A DNA stretch of 64,000 nucleotides from Hyphomicrobiales bacterium (GTDB lineage: Bacteria; Pseudomonadota; Alphaproteobacteria; Rhizobiales; Rhizobiaceae), in NCBI GenBank assembly GCA_900471925.1, contig UCGV01000013.1:1-64000 (forward strand), in the 5' to 3' direction. Positions 17,529 to 25,066 of the stretch are shown piece after piece. The position numbers were made by a program, and so were the translations under genes. Every line of letters begins with the position of its first letter. The stretch's first letter is position 1. The notes beneath the pieces are model-generated. The model ran no database searches, was not told where the DNA came from, and worked only from the letters and a program-made list of their open reading frames with translations.

Positions 17529-18130
17529 TCGACGGGCCTTTGCTAGTAGTGACTTTCCTGTCGCCCCGAAGTTCCTGAGCGGAAGAAACAGGACATTAGC
17601 GGTTCGTCATGTCCTTGTCATGCTGCAGATCGTGAGGAGGATGCGGAGAAATTTGAGAGGCGATGTCGCGATCCCCGTGAAGTCCGACCCTCTACGCTCA
17701 TTCGTCGTGGAAAATGGCACAGGAGAAAGCCATGGCAAGGGACCAACAGATTGAATACCGTGCGCGAGTAGATTCCGCCTTCTCGAAACATTCTCCACGG
17801 CAATGAGATAGGCAAGTCCCGCCCCTTTCATAGGTCCCGATGGTTCAACGCACCGCTTCCGATTACGGCGGTCGTTGCGAAATTTGTCCTTCTTTCGAAA
17901 CTAGACACCCAAGTGGCGGAAGAGGTGCTGAATTCGCTGATCATATGCCGCCAGCCTTCATTCCTGCCTCAAAGTTATGACCACCGGAACTGCTGCACGC
18001 GCGCACTCGCCCGAGGCGGGTTCGGCACAATAGGATGACTGTCATTTAGACATGCGTCTTGGACCAAGCGGCCTGTAACCTTTAGCGCATTGCAGCGTTT
18101 GTGAGTATCGAGTCGCCGTGGAAGCGTGGA
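17529..18130. other. Interval without a supported gene
   Basis: About 600 bases between divergently transcribed genes for the histidine kinase and the antiporter. Only short frames without ribosome binding sites or motifs are present. It should contain both promoters, but no consensus was found. Confidence 0.4.
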
Positions 18131-19402
18131 ATGGATATTTACATCGTCACGCTGACAATACTGGGCGTCGTAGTCTTATTGACCGCCTGGCTACCAATGA
18201 TCTTCCGTCGGCTTCCGCTATCGCTGCCGATAGCCTGTCTGGCAATCGGCGCGGTTCTAGCCTGGTCGCCTTTCCCGTTGCTTCCCCAATTCAACCCGCT
18301 CGAAAACCGCGAGTTCACTCAGCGGATGACGGAAATCGTGGTCATCGTCGCTCTCATGGGTGCCGGGCTGAAGCTCGATCGACCGATCGGCTGGCGAAGT
18401 TGGACGACGACCTGGCGGCTGCTCGGCATCGCCATGCCGCTTACGATTTCCGCCCTCGCTCTGCTTGGTCACTGGATACTGGGCCTCGGAGCCGCGTCGG
18501 CGCTTCTTCTCGGTGCGTCGCTTGCGCCAACTGATCCGGTGCTTGCCAGCGATGTGCAGGTGGGCCCTCCGCAGACCGGAGAAGAGGACGAAGTGCGGTT
18601 TGCGTTGACGTCTGAGGCTGGCTTGAATGACGGGCTCAGTTTCCCTTTCGTGCATCTCGCCATCGCGATGACGCTGGTGGGCTCCGATAGACTCGACCTT
18701 CTCGGTCACTGGGCTCTCCTCGATGTCGGTTGGAGGTTGTTTGCGGGCGTCATGATGGGATGGGGGATGGGCCAAGTTTTCGGTGTGTTGTCGTTCCGGA
18801 TGAGCGGGAATAGCCTGGCTAGAACCCGAGACGGCTTCGTGGCGTTGGGAATGACATTCACGACATATGGTCTGACAGAGCTTGTCCATGGTTACGGCTT
18901 CGTGGCGGTCTTTCTCGCCGCCGTGGCATTCAGAGACTCCGAACGAGATCACGATTGGCATGAACAGCTCCATGACTTCGCAGAGCAGATCGAGCGGCTC
19001 CTAATGATGGTTTTGCTCGTCTGCCTCGGTGCGATCGCGGTCAGCGTTCCGTTCATGGCGGCGGTCGACTGGCGCATTATTACGGTCGCGGCCCTCGCGC
19101 TTGCGGTCGTCCGGCCTGTAATCGGATGGCTTAGCCTACTTGGCTCCGACCATCCTCCCGCGGAGAGCGTAATCGTGGCGGTCTTCGGAATTCGCGGCTT
19201 GGGTTCGATATACTATCTCGCATACGCGACGGGGCATGCGGAATTCGCCGGCGTCGAGACGATCTGGGCGACCGTATTGTTGATTGTCCTCATATCGATC
19301 ATTGTTCACGGTGTTGCGGTGACACCGACAATGAATTGGATTGACGGCCAGCGGTCGGCACACGCCTCGAAGCCCGGAGAGACACACCCAAGGTCGGAAT
19401 GA
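18131..19402 (+). CDS. CPA1-family cation:proton antiporter, 423 aa
   Basis: An inner-membrane Na+(or K+)/H+ antiporter of the NhaP/SOD2 type. About 12 hydrophobic helices are visible. The core ion site fits: GASLAPTDPVLASDVQVGPP holds the T-D-P motif of the CPA1 transport core, and ALTSEAGLNDGLSFPFVHLAIA holds the following E-x-G-x-N-D motif. IRGLGSIYYLAYA is a further family motif. The start chosen (ATG before DIYIVTLTILGVVVLL) places the first helix at the N-terminus; an alternative GTG ten codons upstream exists. The gene stands alone. A separate nhaA-type antiporter at 53 kb is broken. Confidence 0.85.
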   Translation: MDIYIVTLTILGVVVLLTAWLPMIFRRLPLSLPIACLAIGAVLAWSPFPLLPQFNPLENREFTQRMTEIVVIVALMGAGLKLDRPIGWRSWTTTWRLLGIAMPLTISALALLGHWILGLGAASALLLGASLAPTDPVLASDVQVGPPQTGEEDEVRFALTSEAGLNDGLSFPFVHLAIAMTLVGSDRLDLLGHWALLDVGWRLFAGVMMGWGMGQVFGVLSFRMSGNSLARTRDGFVALGMTFTTYGLTELVHGYGFVAVFLAAVAFRDSERDHDWHEQLHDFAEQIERLLMMVLLVCLGAIAVSVPFMAAVDWRIITVAALALAVVRPVIGWLSLLGSDHPPAESVIVAVFGIRGLGSIYYLAYATGHAEFAGVETIWATVLLIVLISIIVHGVAVTPTMNWIDGQRSAHASKPGETHPRSE

Positions 19403-19576
19403 TTGTCGTCAGCCCAAAGTTGTCGCACTATACCAGCCGCCGCAAAGCATATCTACGCCTGTTTATGCTTTGTTTACAGATGTTTGTGCGGTATCGGACA
19501 ATTGGGATTCAGAAACATTTCATTAAGCTTTATTAGCAAATATTGATTTGTATTCAACCACTGGAGGAAGCCTGAG

Positions 19577-19747
19577 ATGTCACAAGTTCACCTCGTTGAC
19601 CACCTCGATGTCGCTAAAAAGCTTGCCATCGTCAGTGAGCAGCCGTTCGTCGCATATCTGATACAGATGGCGAAAGACGCAACTTCTGAGAGCCGGCAGC
19701 CAACAGAAATGGGTCGCCTTGAGAAAGGGAGAAACCTTGGAGCGTGA
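19577..19747 (+). CDS. Small rhizobial protein (HLDVAxKL...VAYLIxMA), 56 aa
   Basis: A tiny soluble helical protein: MSQVHLVDHLDVAKKLAIV, then EQPFVAYLIQMAKDATSES and a charged tail ending NLGA. CTGGAGGAAG precedes the ATG at good spacing. I recognise the pattern from small hypothetical proteins that recur in Rhizobium replicons, without a known role. A frameshifted paralog lies at 8.7 kb with a similar AT-rich leader (ATATTGATT), which suggests that the leader is also conserved. Confidence 0.65.
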   Translation: MSQVHLVDHLDVAKKLAIVSEQPFVAYLIQMAKDATSESRQPTEMGRLEKGRNLGA

Positions 19748-19857
19748 GCAGGAGACAGGCTCTCGACCGGGCGGAACCGCCGTCCATGGCATTCGCATAG
19801 GTTTCTTTTCCGCTCGCAGGACCTGAGCTGGTGGGATCGTAGCACAAGCCCAGGTCC

Positions 19858-20052
19858 TCAGAGCAGGATCACTTTGCCGGGCGAGACTTCGATTATTTTA
19901 GCGTCTCGCAGATTTTGGATCGCGTGCATGATCTGAGCGTCGGTGTATCCGGCTTTAATCAGTTCGTCCGTGATAGAACGAAGATCAACGGGAGCGCCGG
20001 TCGACACGTTCTTCTCTTTAAGCTTCGCAAGAACGTCTTGGAGGATCGGCAT
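19858..20052 (-). CDS. Small predicted helix-turn-helix-like protein, 64 aa
   Basis: MPILQDVLAKLKEKNVS, then LRSITDELIKAGYTDAQIMHAIQNLRDAKIIEVSPGKVILL. The helix-helix-helix then beta-wing pattern is like a minimal winged helix, so nucleic-acid binding is possible but unproven. GAGG lies upstream of the ATG. A perfect EcfG-type promoter 37 bases upstream in the right orientation argues that this short gene is real and stress-induced. The family is not recognised. Confidence 0.65.
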   Translation of the reverse strand: MPILQDVLAKLKEKNVSTGAPVDLRSITDELIKAGYTDAQIMHAIQNLRDAKIIEVSPGKVILL

Positions 20053-20088
20053 TAAAGTCTGCCTCGTTGTTAAGTTCCGCGCTCCACG

Positions 20089-20113
20089 AACGGTCCCGGA
20101 ACCAGCCGGTTCC
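20089..20113 (-). promoter_or_regulatory. EcfG/RpoE2-type promoter (minus strand)
   Basis: Perfect GGAAC-N16-CGTT on the minus strand, 37 bases before the 64-aa gene. Confidence 0.75.
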
Positions 20114-20274
20114 GCCTAGATACCCAAAGGCACGAACTACGAGTGGCGTTGACTGTCCCACACTTACTCTGAACAACCGAAATTTAACGGGCCTGGCGGG
20201 GCAGAAGCTAGGATGGGATCGATCAGGGACTTACATCATCGCGGCAATCTGAGGCATTCTTAGGACCCGCTGAG

Positions 20275-20299
20275 GGAACGAAACAGGTGTCTGAAGGTT
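20275..20299 (+). promoter_or_regulatory. EcfG/RpoE2-like promoter for the esterase gene
   Basis: GGAAC, 16 bases, then GGTT, ending 26 bases before the esterase ATG; fits the RpoE2 form GGAAC-N18-TT. It diverges from the perfect match about 160 bases away. Confidence 0.6.
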
Positions 20300-20324
20300 C
20301 TTGGTTCAACCAATAGAGGCCTTG

Positions 20325-21071
20325 ATGCCAAGTAAGATACCGTCTTCACCTCTGGGTGCGATACTAACATTCATTCTCCTGCTTACCCTGGGTCACGCAG
20401 ATACCGCAATGTCGGTCGAACTGGTCGAGACCGCTTCCACGCGAAGTATCACCAGCCTCGACCGGCCCACCATGCGTGCCCGCCATCTGGTCATATTTTT
20501 ACATGGTCACAGAGGGACAGGCTCGCTCATGGCGACAATAGGGCGCACGTGGCAGTCCGATTTAGTCGATACCGTATTCGTAGCGCCGGACGCGCCCTTT
20601 CGCCATCGATCGGGGGCGCGCGAGTGGTTTGTCGTCGACGATCAAGTGCGTCGACCCGATCGCATCCAGGCTGCGCGACGTGCGTTTGACGATTCCGTTA
20701 GAGAGATTGTTAAAGATCAGGGGTTCGAGAACGACCTCGGCAACGTCGCCTTCGTAGGCGTTTCTCAGGGAGCTATAATGGCACTCGATGCCGTCGCATC
20801 GGGTCGCTGGAAGGTGGGCGCTCTGGTAAGCTTTGCCGGGCTTTTACCGCTCCCGCCGTCCGCAGGGTCGGAAAATCGTACCGTCGTGCTCTTAATGCAC
20901 GGTTCCGCGGATCGAACAATCCCTTCCGAAGCTTCGATTTCCGCCGCGAGCGAGCTGGAAGCGGCCGGTTTCGACGTGTCGTTGAACATTGTCCAGGGCG
21001 TCGGCCATACGATCTCGCCGGAGGAAGCGAAAACGGCGTTGCAGTTTCTGACGCGGACCTTTGGCTCGTAA
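20325..21071 (+). CDS. Exported alpha/beta hydrolase (phospholipase/carboxylesterase family), 248 aa
   Basis: An N-terminal hydrophobic segment (LGAILTFILLLTLGHADTAMS) looks like a signal peptide, so the enzyme is likely periplasmic or membrane-bound. The catalytic parts are HLVIFLHGHRGTG (oxyanion loop), VAFVGVSQGAIMALDAVASG (nucleophile Ser in GVSQG, about residue 151), VLLMHGSADRTIPSEAS (acid) and GVGHTISPEE (His), the order of the dienelactone-hydrolase/YpfH-like esterases. Start: the ATG after GAGG; an upstream TTG is less likely. A stress-type promoter lies directly upstream. Confidence 0.8.
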   Translation: MPSKIPSSPLGAILTFILLLTLGHADTAMSVELVETASTRSITSLDRPTMRARHLVIFLHGHRGTGSLMATIGRTWQSDLVDTVFVAPDAPFRHRSGAREWFVVDDQVRRPDRIQAARRAFDDSVREIVKDQGFENDLGNVAFVGVSQGAIMALDAVASGRWKVGALVSFAGLLPLPPSAGSENRTVVLLMHGSADRTIPSEASISAASELEAAGFDVSLNIVQGVGHTISPEEAKTALQFLTRTFGS

Positions 21072-21084
21072 TCCAAGCAGGGAG

Positions 21085-21324
21085 ATGCAAAATTCCATTG
21101 CAGAATACGATGTTGCCAAAACCACCAAAGCAACGATCATGGTCGAATTCCATAGGGAGGGAAACGAGCTGAGTGCAGTTCGTATGGCATCCGGCGGTGC
21201 CGCCGACGGCTTTGCCGCGATAGCACATGTGAAACAAATGATGGAACAGATCGCAGCCTTCGGTGAAGCGACCACTCGTCGTGTGCTCAAGGTAACGGCG
21301 TCAGTATCGATGATACGCTTGTAG
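21085..21324 (+). CDS. Small hypothetical protein, 79 aa
   Basis: The product contains IMVEFHREGNELSAVRMASGG and FAAIAHVKQMMEQIAAFGEA. AGGGAG directly abuts the first ATG, too close for good initiation, so the ATG before VEFHREG, 18 codons later, is an alternative. The gene follows the esterase by 13 bases and may be co-transcribed. An open frame on the opposite strand overlaps it but shows no motif. No family is recognised. Confidence 0.35.
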   Translation: MQNSIAEYDVAKTTKATIMVEFHREGNELSAVRMASGGAADGFAAIAHVKQMMEQIAAFGEATTRRVLKVTASVSMIRL

Positions 21325-21570
21325 AGGAAACCGATGCCGGAACAGACGTCTTTAGGGTTATAATCAATCATAACCCTATAAACGGCGCGGAACGCATCTG
21401 CGGCAGAATTCCCTGCACCTCCATCAAGGGCCTCAATGAGGCCGGCTCTTGTTCTGACACCGTCTCGAAATTTGCCACTCAAAAAGATCGAGGCATCGCG
21501 TATCATATCGGAACTGGTCAAGGACTAAAAGCTTCGAAGACCTGGGTCCTGAGAACCTCCCTTACTAGAC
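21325..21570. other. Interval with a small inverted repeat
   Basis: No supported gene. A hairpin AGGGTTATaatcaATCATAACCCT lies at about 21353-21376 (TAGGGTTAT / ATAACCCTA arms) and could be a terminator or binding site. Confidence 0.4.
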
Positions 21571-21574
21571 CGTG

Positions 21575-22105
21575 GACTCGTAATGACGGAGAATGAGGGA
21601 ACGCAGGCTAGCTTAGTCCTGGCGAGGAACGTCATGCCTCGCTTGTCGTACCGGGTTGCTATCCTCCGACAACATTTCAACTTACTAAAAAACCGCTCAG
21701 TCAGATTTCGCTTCTTGTATAGCCACCGGCTGAAGACGACCGGCTTCTTTCGATTGGATTTTGGAGGGATTTTCGCCCACGAACCAATGCCCCTCAATTT
21801 TGCTCGAAGCCCAATCGGCATCATAGGCTTTATCGGCCAGCAGCATTCCGTCAGGGGAAATATCATTGAGCAAATCGTTGGCGGCGGTTAGGTCGTGGGC
21901 GTGACCGGGTGTTGCGACAATCTTTATTGGCAGCCGTTGACCATCAGTGACTGCATGAATTTTTGTCTGAGACCGCCCCGGCTGCGTCCAAAATATCGGT
22001 CCTCAGGGCACGTCACGCCAAGGGGCCGGATCGCAGAACCAGGAAGATACCGTTCAAGACTTTGCGACAAGCTCATGATAGCTTTTTTGTCACCGCCGGG
22101 ACGCT
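21575..22105 (-). mobile_element. IS5-type (IS427-like) transposase remnant with several frameshifts
   Basis: Reading three minus-strand frames in order gives FGRSRGGLR, KIHAVTDGQRLPIKIVATPG, HDLTAANDLLNDI, LLADKAYDADW and GHWFVGENP, then RWLYKKRNLTERFFSKLKCCR and IATRYDK. These are consecutive blocks of an IS5-family transposase from the second catalytic region to the C-terminal ERFF.K.K box. Single-base losses near 21970 and 21740 break the frame, and the N-terminal part is missing. No terminal inverted repeats were identified. Confidence 0.7.
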
Positions 22106-22113
22106 CCTCACGA

Positions 22114-22368
22114 CTAGGATCCGGCATTGCCGGGAGATGATCCCTCCCCATCCTCGACCATTCCCTCGGCTGACGTGCCGATCGCGGAGAGGGCACCGCT
22201 CCTTACAAGTGTCTCGATCTTTGCCGAGTCGCGGTCGCGCTTGTCTGACATTGCTCTGCGTAGACCCTTTCCAGCGTCCTCCCCAAGCTTCTCGCGGCGC
22301 CGGTCGGCATCTGCACTGTCAGAAGCTCGGGCATCATCCGTCTCCGGAGGTATTATTGTCTTCGTCAT
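22114..22368 (-). CDS. Small hydrophilic hypothetical protein, 84 aa
   Basis: A highly charged, probably disordered protein: MTKTIIPPETDDARASDSADADRR, then MSDKRDRDSAKIETLVRSGALS and an acidic, Gly/Ser-rich end. AAAGG lies seven bases before the ATG. The composition resembles small stress-associated rhizobial proteins, but no family is recognised. It ends beside the IS5-type remnant, so the C-terminus might have been changed by the insertion. Confidence 0.5.
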   Translation of the reverse strand: MTKTIIPPETDDARASDSADADRRREKLGEDAGKGLRRAMSDKRDRDSAKIETLVRSGALSAIGTSAEGMVEDGEGSSPGNAGS

Positions 22369-22583
22369 AAGATAACCTTTCGTGCTTATCGCGGCCCGGG
22401 ATAGGGCGACCTGACGTCCGCAAACAGTGCGCCGTAATGGCTTTATCCCGTGATACTCCGTAGTTTGCTGTGCGCTTCACGTACGTTCTCCAAACCCTTC
22501 TCATACGCTTGTCCTGCGAAACGGGCAGACCCTCCCAGCCACTCAACCTTCAGCCTGTTGTTAAGTTCCTGCAGAGAAATTGG

Positions 22584-22844
22584 TCATTCAACCGGGTGGG
22601 CGATGGCGACATCGGAACCCTCCAGAGTGAAAGCGATGGCGGCGGCGCGGCCGATGAGCGAATCTCCTTCGGTGATGAGCGCGTTGCGGCCAGTGAGCCT
22701 TCCCGATCCGCGATAGCTTTGTTCACCATGATCCGGCACGGGATCCATATTTTGGGCAAGGCCGGGCCCAGGCTGTGGTTGGTCTGGAAAAGGCGACGCG
22801 GGATAGCGCTTGCGAGGATCGTTCAAGGATGTTTTGTCGTGCAT
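22584..22844 (-). pseudogene. Short-chain dehydrogenase (YhdF/GsiB-neighbour type), truncated N-terminal fragment
   Basis: DPRKRYPASPFPDQPQPGPGLAQNMDPVPDHGEQSYRGSGRL is the long N-terminal extension of a stress-linked SDR group, followed by the cofactor motif region LITEGDSLIGRAAAIAFTLEG. In intact members this reads TGGDSGIGRA, so two glycines needed for NAD(P) binding are substituted. Translation stops after 86 residues of a normal 290 or so. A perfect EcfG-type promoter remains 48 bases upstream, so the truncated message is probably still made under stress. Confidence 0.75.
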
Positions 22845-22891
22845 GGTGACACCCCCAAGGTTTCGCGGTTGCTTGGAAATGCATGTCTGCG

Positions 22892-22916
22892 AACGCCCGC
22901 TTCCCCCCATTGTTCC
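22892..22916 (-). promoter_or_regulatory. EcfG/RpoE2-type promoter before the truncated SDR
   Basis: Perfect GGAAC-N16-CGTT on the minus strand, 48 bases upstream of the ATG. Confidence 0.7.
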
Positions 22917-23115
22917 TGTAAGCCTGCTGCCAGAATCGATATTCTTCAGGCATGTCACCGGAGCGCCGGGGCGTCATGAACCGCTTGAAGATGGTGCGCT
23001 CCGGGAACCGTCCGGCCAGGTCCTTGATTTCGGATAAACCTTGCTCATCCACGGCGTATGCCAGGATGTTTCCTCTCCAAAGATCCGTTGCATATCGATG
23101 CAGAAATGGATCCAA
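22917..23115 (-). pseudogene. Isochorismatase-like cysteine hydrolase remnant
   Basis: The minus strand reads EIKDLAGRFPERTIFKRFMTPRRSGDMPEEYRFWQQAYRN. This resembles the segment of isochorismatase-fold hydrolases after the first helix (hPxRTvFtRFippe....g.W..Yy..w). The N-terminal catalytic Asp strand and the cysteine loop are missing, and the SDR promoter follows immediately. Confidence 0.4.
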
Positions 23116-23199
23116 GAGCTTCTCATGTTGGTTCCCTAAGTGGCCGTCGCAACAAGCGTCCGTGTGACAGCGCTAGAATTATGGGGTTTGGCGATAGAT

Positions 23200-23748
23200 A
23201 CGCCTCGCGGCGGCAGTTCGTCTGACGGACCTGCTCGAGGGTGCGGTTGGTGCAATACAGCTTTCCGAGGAGGTGCAGGGAGACGGCGCAGAGCTTCCCG
23301 AAATGCCCGATCGCTTGGACTGGAAGGCATCATTGGCAATCATCGTGACCGGCCATGTCGCTCGAGAAGGACTGGCGACTGGCTGAAGATCAAATGCGTG
23401 CAGAGCGAGAGTTTCATGGTTATTGCCTACGAGCAGTCGGCCGTTGCGCGCGGCGGCATTGGCAGCCTGCTTCTTGCAGCTCGCCGCGGCCATGACTGGA
23501 TCTATGTCGGCGCCGTCGGCACGGGCTTCAAGGAAAAGGACGCCGCATATCTGAAGAAGACCCTCGATACGCTGAAAACTCGAACGCCGGTCGTTCCACT
23601 CAAGGGCAAGAACTATGTTTTTGCGCAGCCGACGCTGATCGCCGAGATTGAGTTCCGCGGCTGGACGGACGACGGAAACCTCCGTCACGCCTCCTACAAA
23701 GGGCTTCGCGAAGTCCAGGATAATGCTGCTGCTTACCAGCTAGATTAA
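23200..23748 (+). pseudogene. ATP-dependent DNA ligase (LigD-type) remnant
   Basis: In the last 130 codons the frame reads GDWLKIKCVQSESFMVIAYE, LLLAARRGHDWIYVGAVGTGF, LIAEIEFRGWTDDGNLRHASYKGLRE, the end of the ligase adenylation domain and the OB fold of LigD. Upstream, ligase-like words (QLSEEVQGDGAEL) are scattered over other frames. Everything before is absent. It is a second, degenerate ligD copy, opposite in orientation to the intact one 1.3 kb further on and diverged from it. Confidence 0.75.
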
Positions 23749-23766
23749 CTGGATTCGGCAACGGCG

Positions 23767-23792
23767 AAAAAAGGCCAGAATTTTTTCTGGCC
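23767..23792 (-). terminator. Perfect hairpin with T tract (minus-strand intrinsic terminator)
   Basis: GGCCAGAA / TTCTGGCC arms with a 4-base loop. On the minus strand the stem is followed by six Ts, the form of an intrinsic terminator. It lies between the plus-strand ligase remnant and hsp20, so it may stop antisense transcription or be left from a lost gene. Confidence 0.6.
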
Positions 23793-23831
23793 ACGTTCTT
23801 GAATCCGAAAATCTCAGAAACCAAATCGATT

Positions 23832-23915
23832 GCTGCCAGCCGCTGATGAAAGGGCTGGCCTTGCTGGAGGCGCCGTCTTTCGGCGCTTCCGTACCCATGT
23901 TGCTTCAAGGAGGAT
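23832..23915 (+). promoter_or_regulatory. ROSE-like RNA thermometer in the hsp20 leader
   Basis: Three stems follow one another: GCCAGCC / GGCTGGC, GGAGGCGCCG / CGGCGCTTCC with a 5-base loop, and a last weak stem in which UUGCUU pairs with the Shine-Dalgarno AGGAGG, leaving one G opposite no partner. A final hairpin masking AGGAGG with UUGCU and a bulged G is the hallmark of ROSE elements, which melt on heat shock and control small heat-shock genes in rhizobia. Confidence 0.75.
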
Positions 23916-24395
23916 ATGGCTATGGCAACATCTTACGACTATGCGCCGCTCTACCGTTCGAGCGTCGGATTCGACCGGGTTTTCAATCTTCTGGAAAACG
24001 CCCAGCGCGCCCGCTCGATCAGCGACTGGCCGCCCTATGACATCGTCAAGACCGGTGATGACAGCTACCGGATCTCGATTGCTGTGGCAGGCTTCGCCCA
24101 GGACGATCTCGACATCACCTTCCAGTCCAATCTGCTGACTGTGACGGGCAAGAAGCAGGAGACAGCCAATGAAGGTTACCTGCATCGCGGCATTGCCGGC
24201 CGGCCGTTCGAACACCGGTTCGAGCTTGCCGATCATGTCCGAGTGAACGGGGCGGATCTAAGCAACGGTCTTCTGTCGATAGATCTCGTTCGTGAGATCC
24301 CGGAGGCGCTGAAGCCGCGAAAAATTACCATCGAAAGCGCTCCAGCTTTGGCATCTGCAGCTCCGGCGCAGATCGAAGCGCAGAAGGCAGCGTAA
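23916..24395 (+). CDS. Small heat-shock protein Hsp20/IbpA, 159 aa
   Basis: An ATP-independent chaperone that holds unfolding proteins. The N-terminal arm (DYAPLYRSSVGFDRVFNLLENA) and alpha-crystallin domain (PPYDIVKTGDDSYRISIAVAGF, HRGIAGRPFEHRFELADHV, GLLSIDLVREIPEALKPRKI) match rhizobial HspA/IbpA class proteins, including the terminal I-x-I-like element and an Ala-rich tail. AAGGAGG sets the start and is itself sequestered by the upstream thermometer. Two small genes follow in the same direction. Confidence 0.92.
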   Translation: MAMATSYDYAPLYRSSVGFDRVFNLLENAQRARSISDWPPYDIVKTGDDSYRISIAVAGFAQDDLDITFQSNLLTVTGKKQETANEGYLHRGIAGRPFEHRFELADHVRVNGADLSNGLLSIDLVREIPEALKPRKITIESAPALASAAPAQIEAQKAA

Positions 24396-24469
24396 CTCGC
24401 ATTGACTGCAGAAGAAGGGCGCCGTGGCGACGGCGCCCATCAACATTTTGGGTTGGGAAGGAGAGAGCG

Positions 24470-24769
24470 ATGAAACCCGATATGTTCAGACAGCCTGTTT
24501 CCATTCTTGTCGGCCTCGGCTTTCCGGCAGAGGTTCGCGGCTTGATAGACGCGTACCGACATCTCGTCGAATGGCCGCAATCCCTTCGAGACACCTCGCA
24601 CTCGGTCGCGCTCAAGGCCTGCAGTGCCGCGCTGCGCGGTGAGATCGAAGCGGAGACAGCTCGCGGCCTGTTTGCCGCTTTTGCCGAGAAACACGACCTG
24701 CTGATGCCGGAAGCCAATGTGATCGCCGCCTCGCGCCTGCGGCGCGATCGGGATCCGCACGTGAGATGA
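24470..24769 (+). CDS. DUF982 family protein, 99 aa
   Basis: PVSILVGLGFPAEVRGLIDAYRHLVEWPQS, then ALKACSAALRGEIEAETARGLFAAFAEKHDLLM, gives the DUF982 pattern: beta strand, helix, WP turn, AL.G....ARG.F helix. The family is nearly confined to Rhizobiales and has no known function. GGAAGGAGAG precedes the ATG. It lies 75 bases after hsp20 and is probably co-transcribed with it, hence heat-induced. Confidence 0.8.
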   Translation: MKPDMFRQPVSILVGLGFPAEVRGLIDAYRHLVEWPQSLRDTSHSVALKACSAALRGEIEAETARGLFAAFAEKHDLLMPEANVIAASRLRRDRDPHVR

Positions 24770-24775
24770 GGATCG

Positions 24776-25054
24776 ATGATGCACGATATGTTGCAGCAGG
24801 CGGCCAGCAGCGCGATGGTGATGGGACCAACGGTCCTTCTTGGGGGTATGCGGCTCCGGCGGCCGATCGAGTTAGTGAGAGCACCTTCGCTTTCAGTTGA
24901 CGACAAGCGGGCGATCCTGGCGGCCTGGGCGTCGGACTTTTACGCTGTGGAATCGAAGCCCGCCCTCCGTCAACTGCCCGGAATGCCCGAGCCGGTTTCG
25001 ATCGATGAGGTGCAGGCTGCTCTCGACGAACTCGATCGGCGCTACGGTATTTGA
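24776..25054 (+). CDS. Hypothetical protein, 92 aa, in the hsp20 operon
   Basis: An N-terminal Met-rich amphipathic stretch (MMHDMLQQAASSAMVMGPTVLLGGMRLRRP) precedes a conserved-looking domain DDKRAILAAWASDFYAVESKPALRQLPG, then SIDEVQAALDELDRRYG. It begins seven bases after the DUF982 stop codon, so the three genes probably form one heat-shock operon. I have seen this C-terminal pattern beside hsp20 genes in rhizobia, but no function is assigned. It converges on ligD 13 bases away. Confidence 0.7.
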   Translation: MMHDMLQQAASSAMVMGPTVLLGGMRLRRPIELVRAPSLSVDDKRAILAAWASDFYAVESKPALRQLPGMPEPVSIDEVQAALDELDRRYGI

Positions 25055-25066
25055 TCGCCGACGCGT

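Noticed and set aside
20892..21521. Minus-strand open frame of 209 codons
   Set aside because: Mostly antisense to the esterase; the part beyond it has no ribosome binding site or recognised domain.
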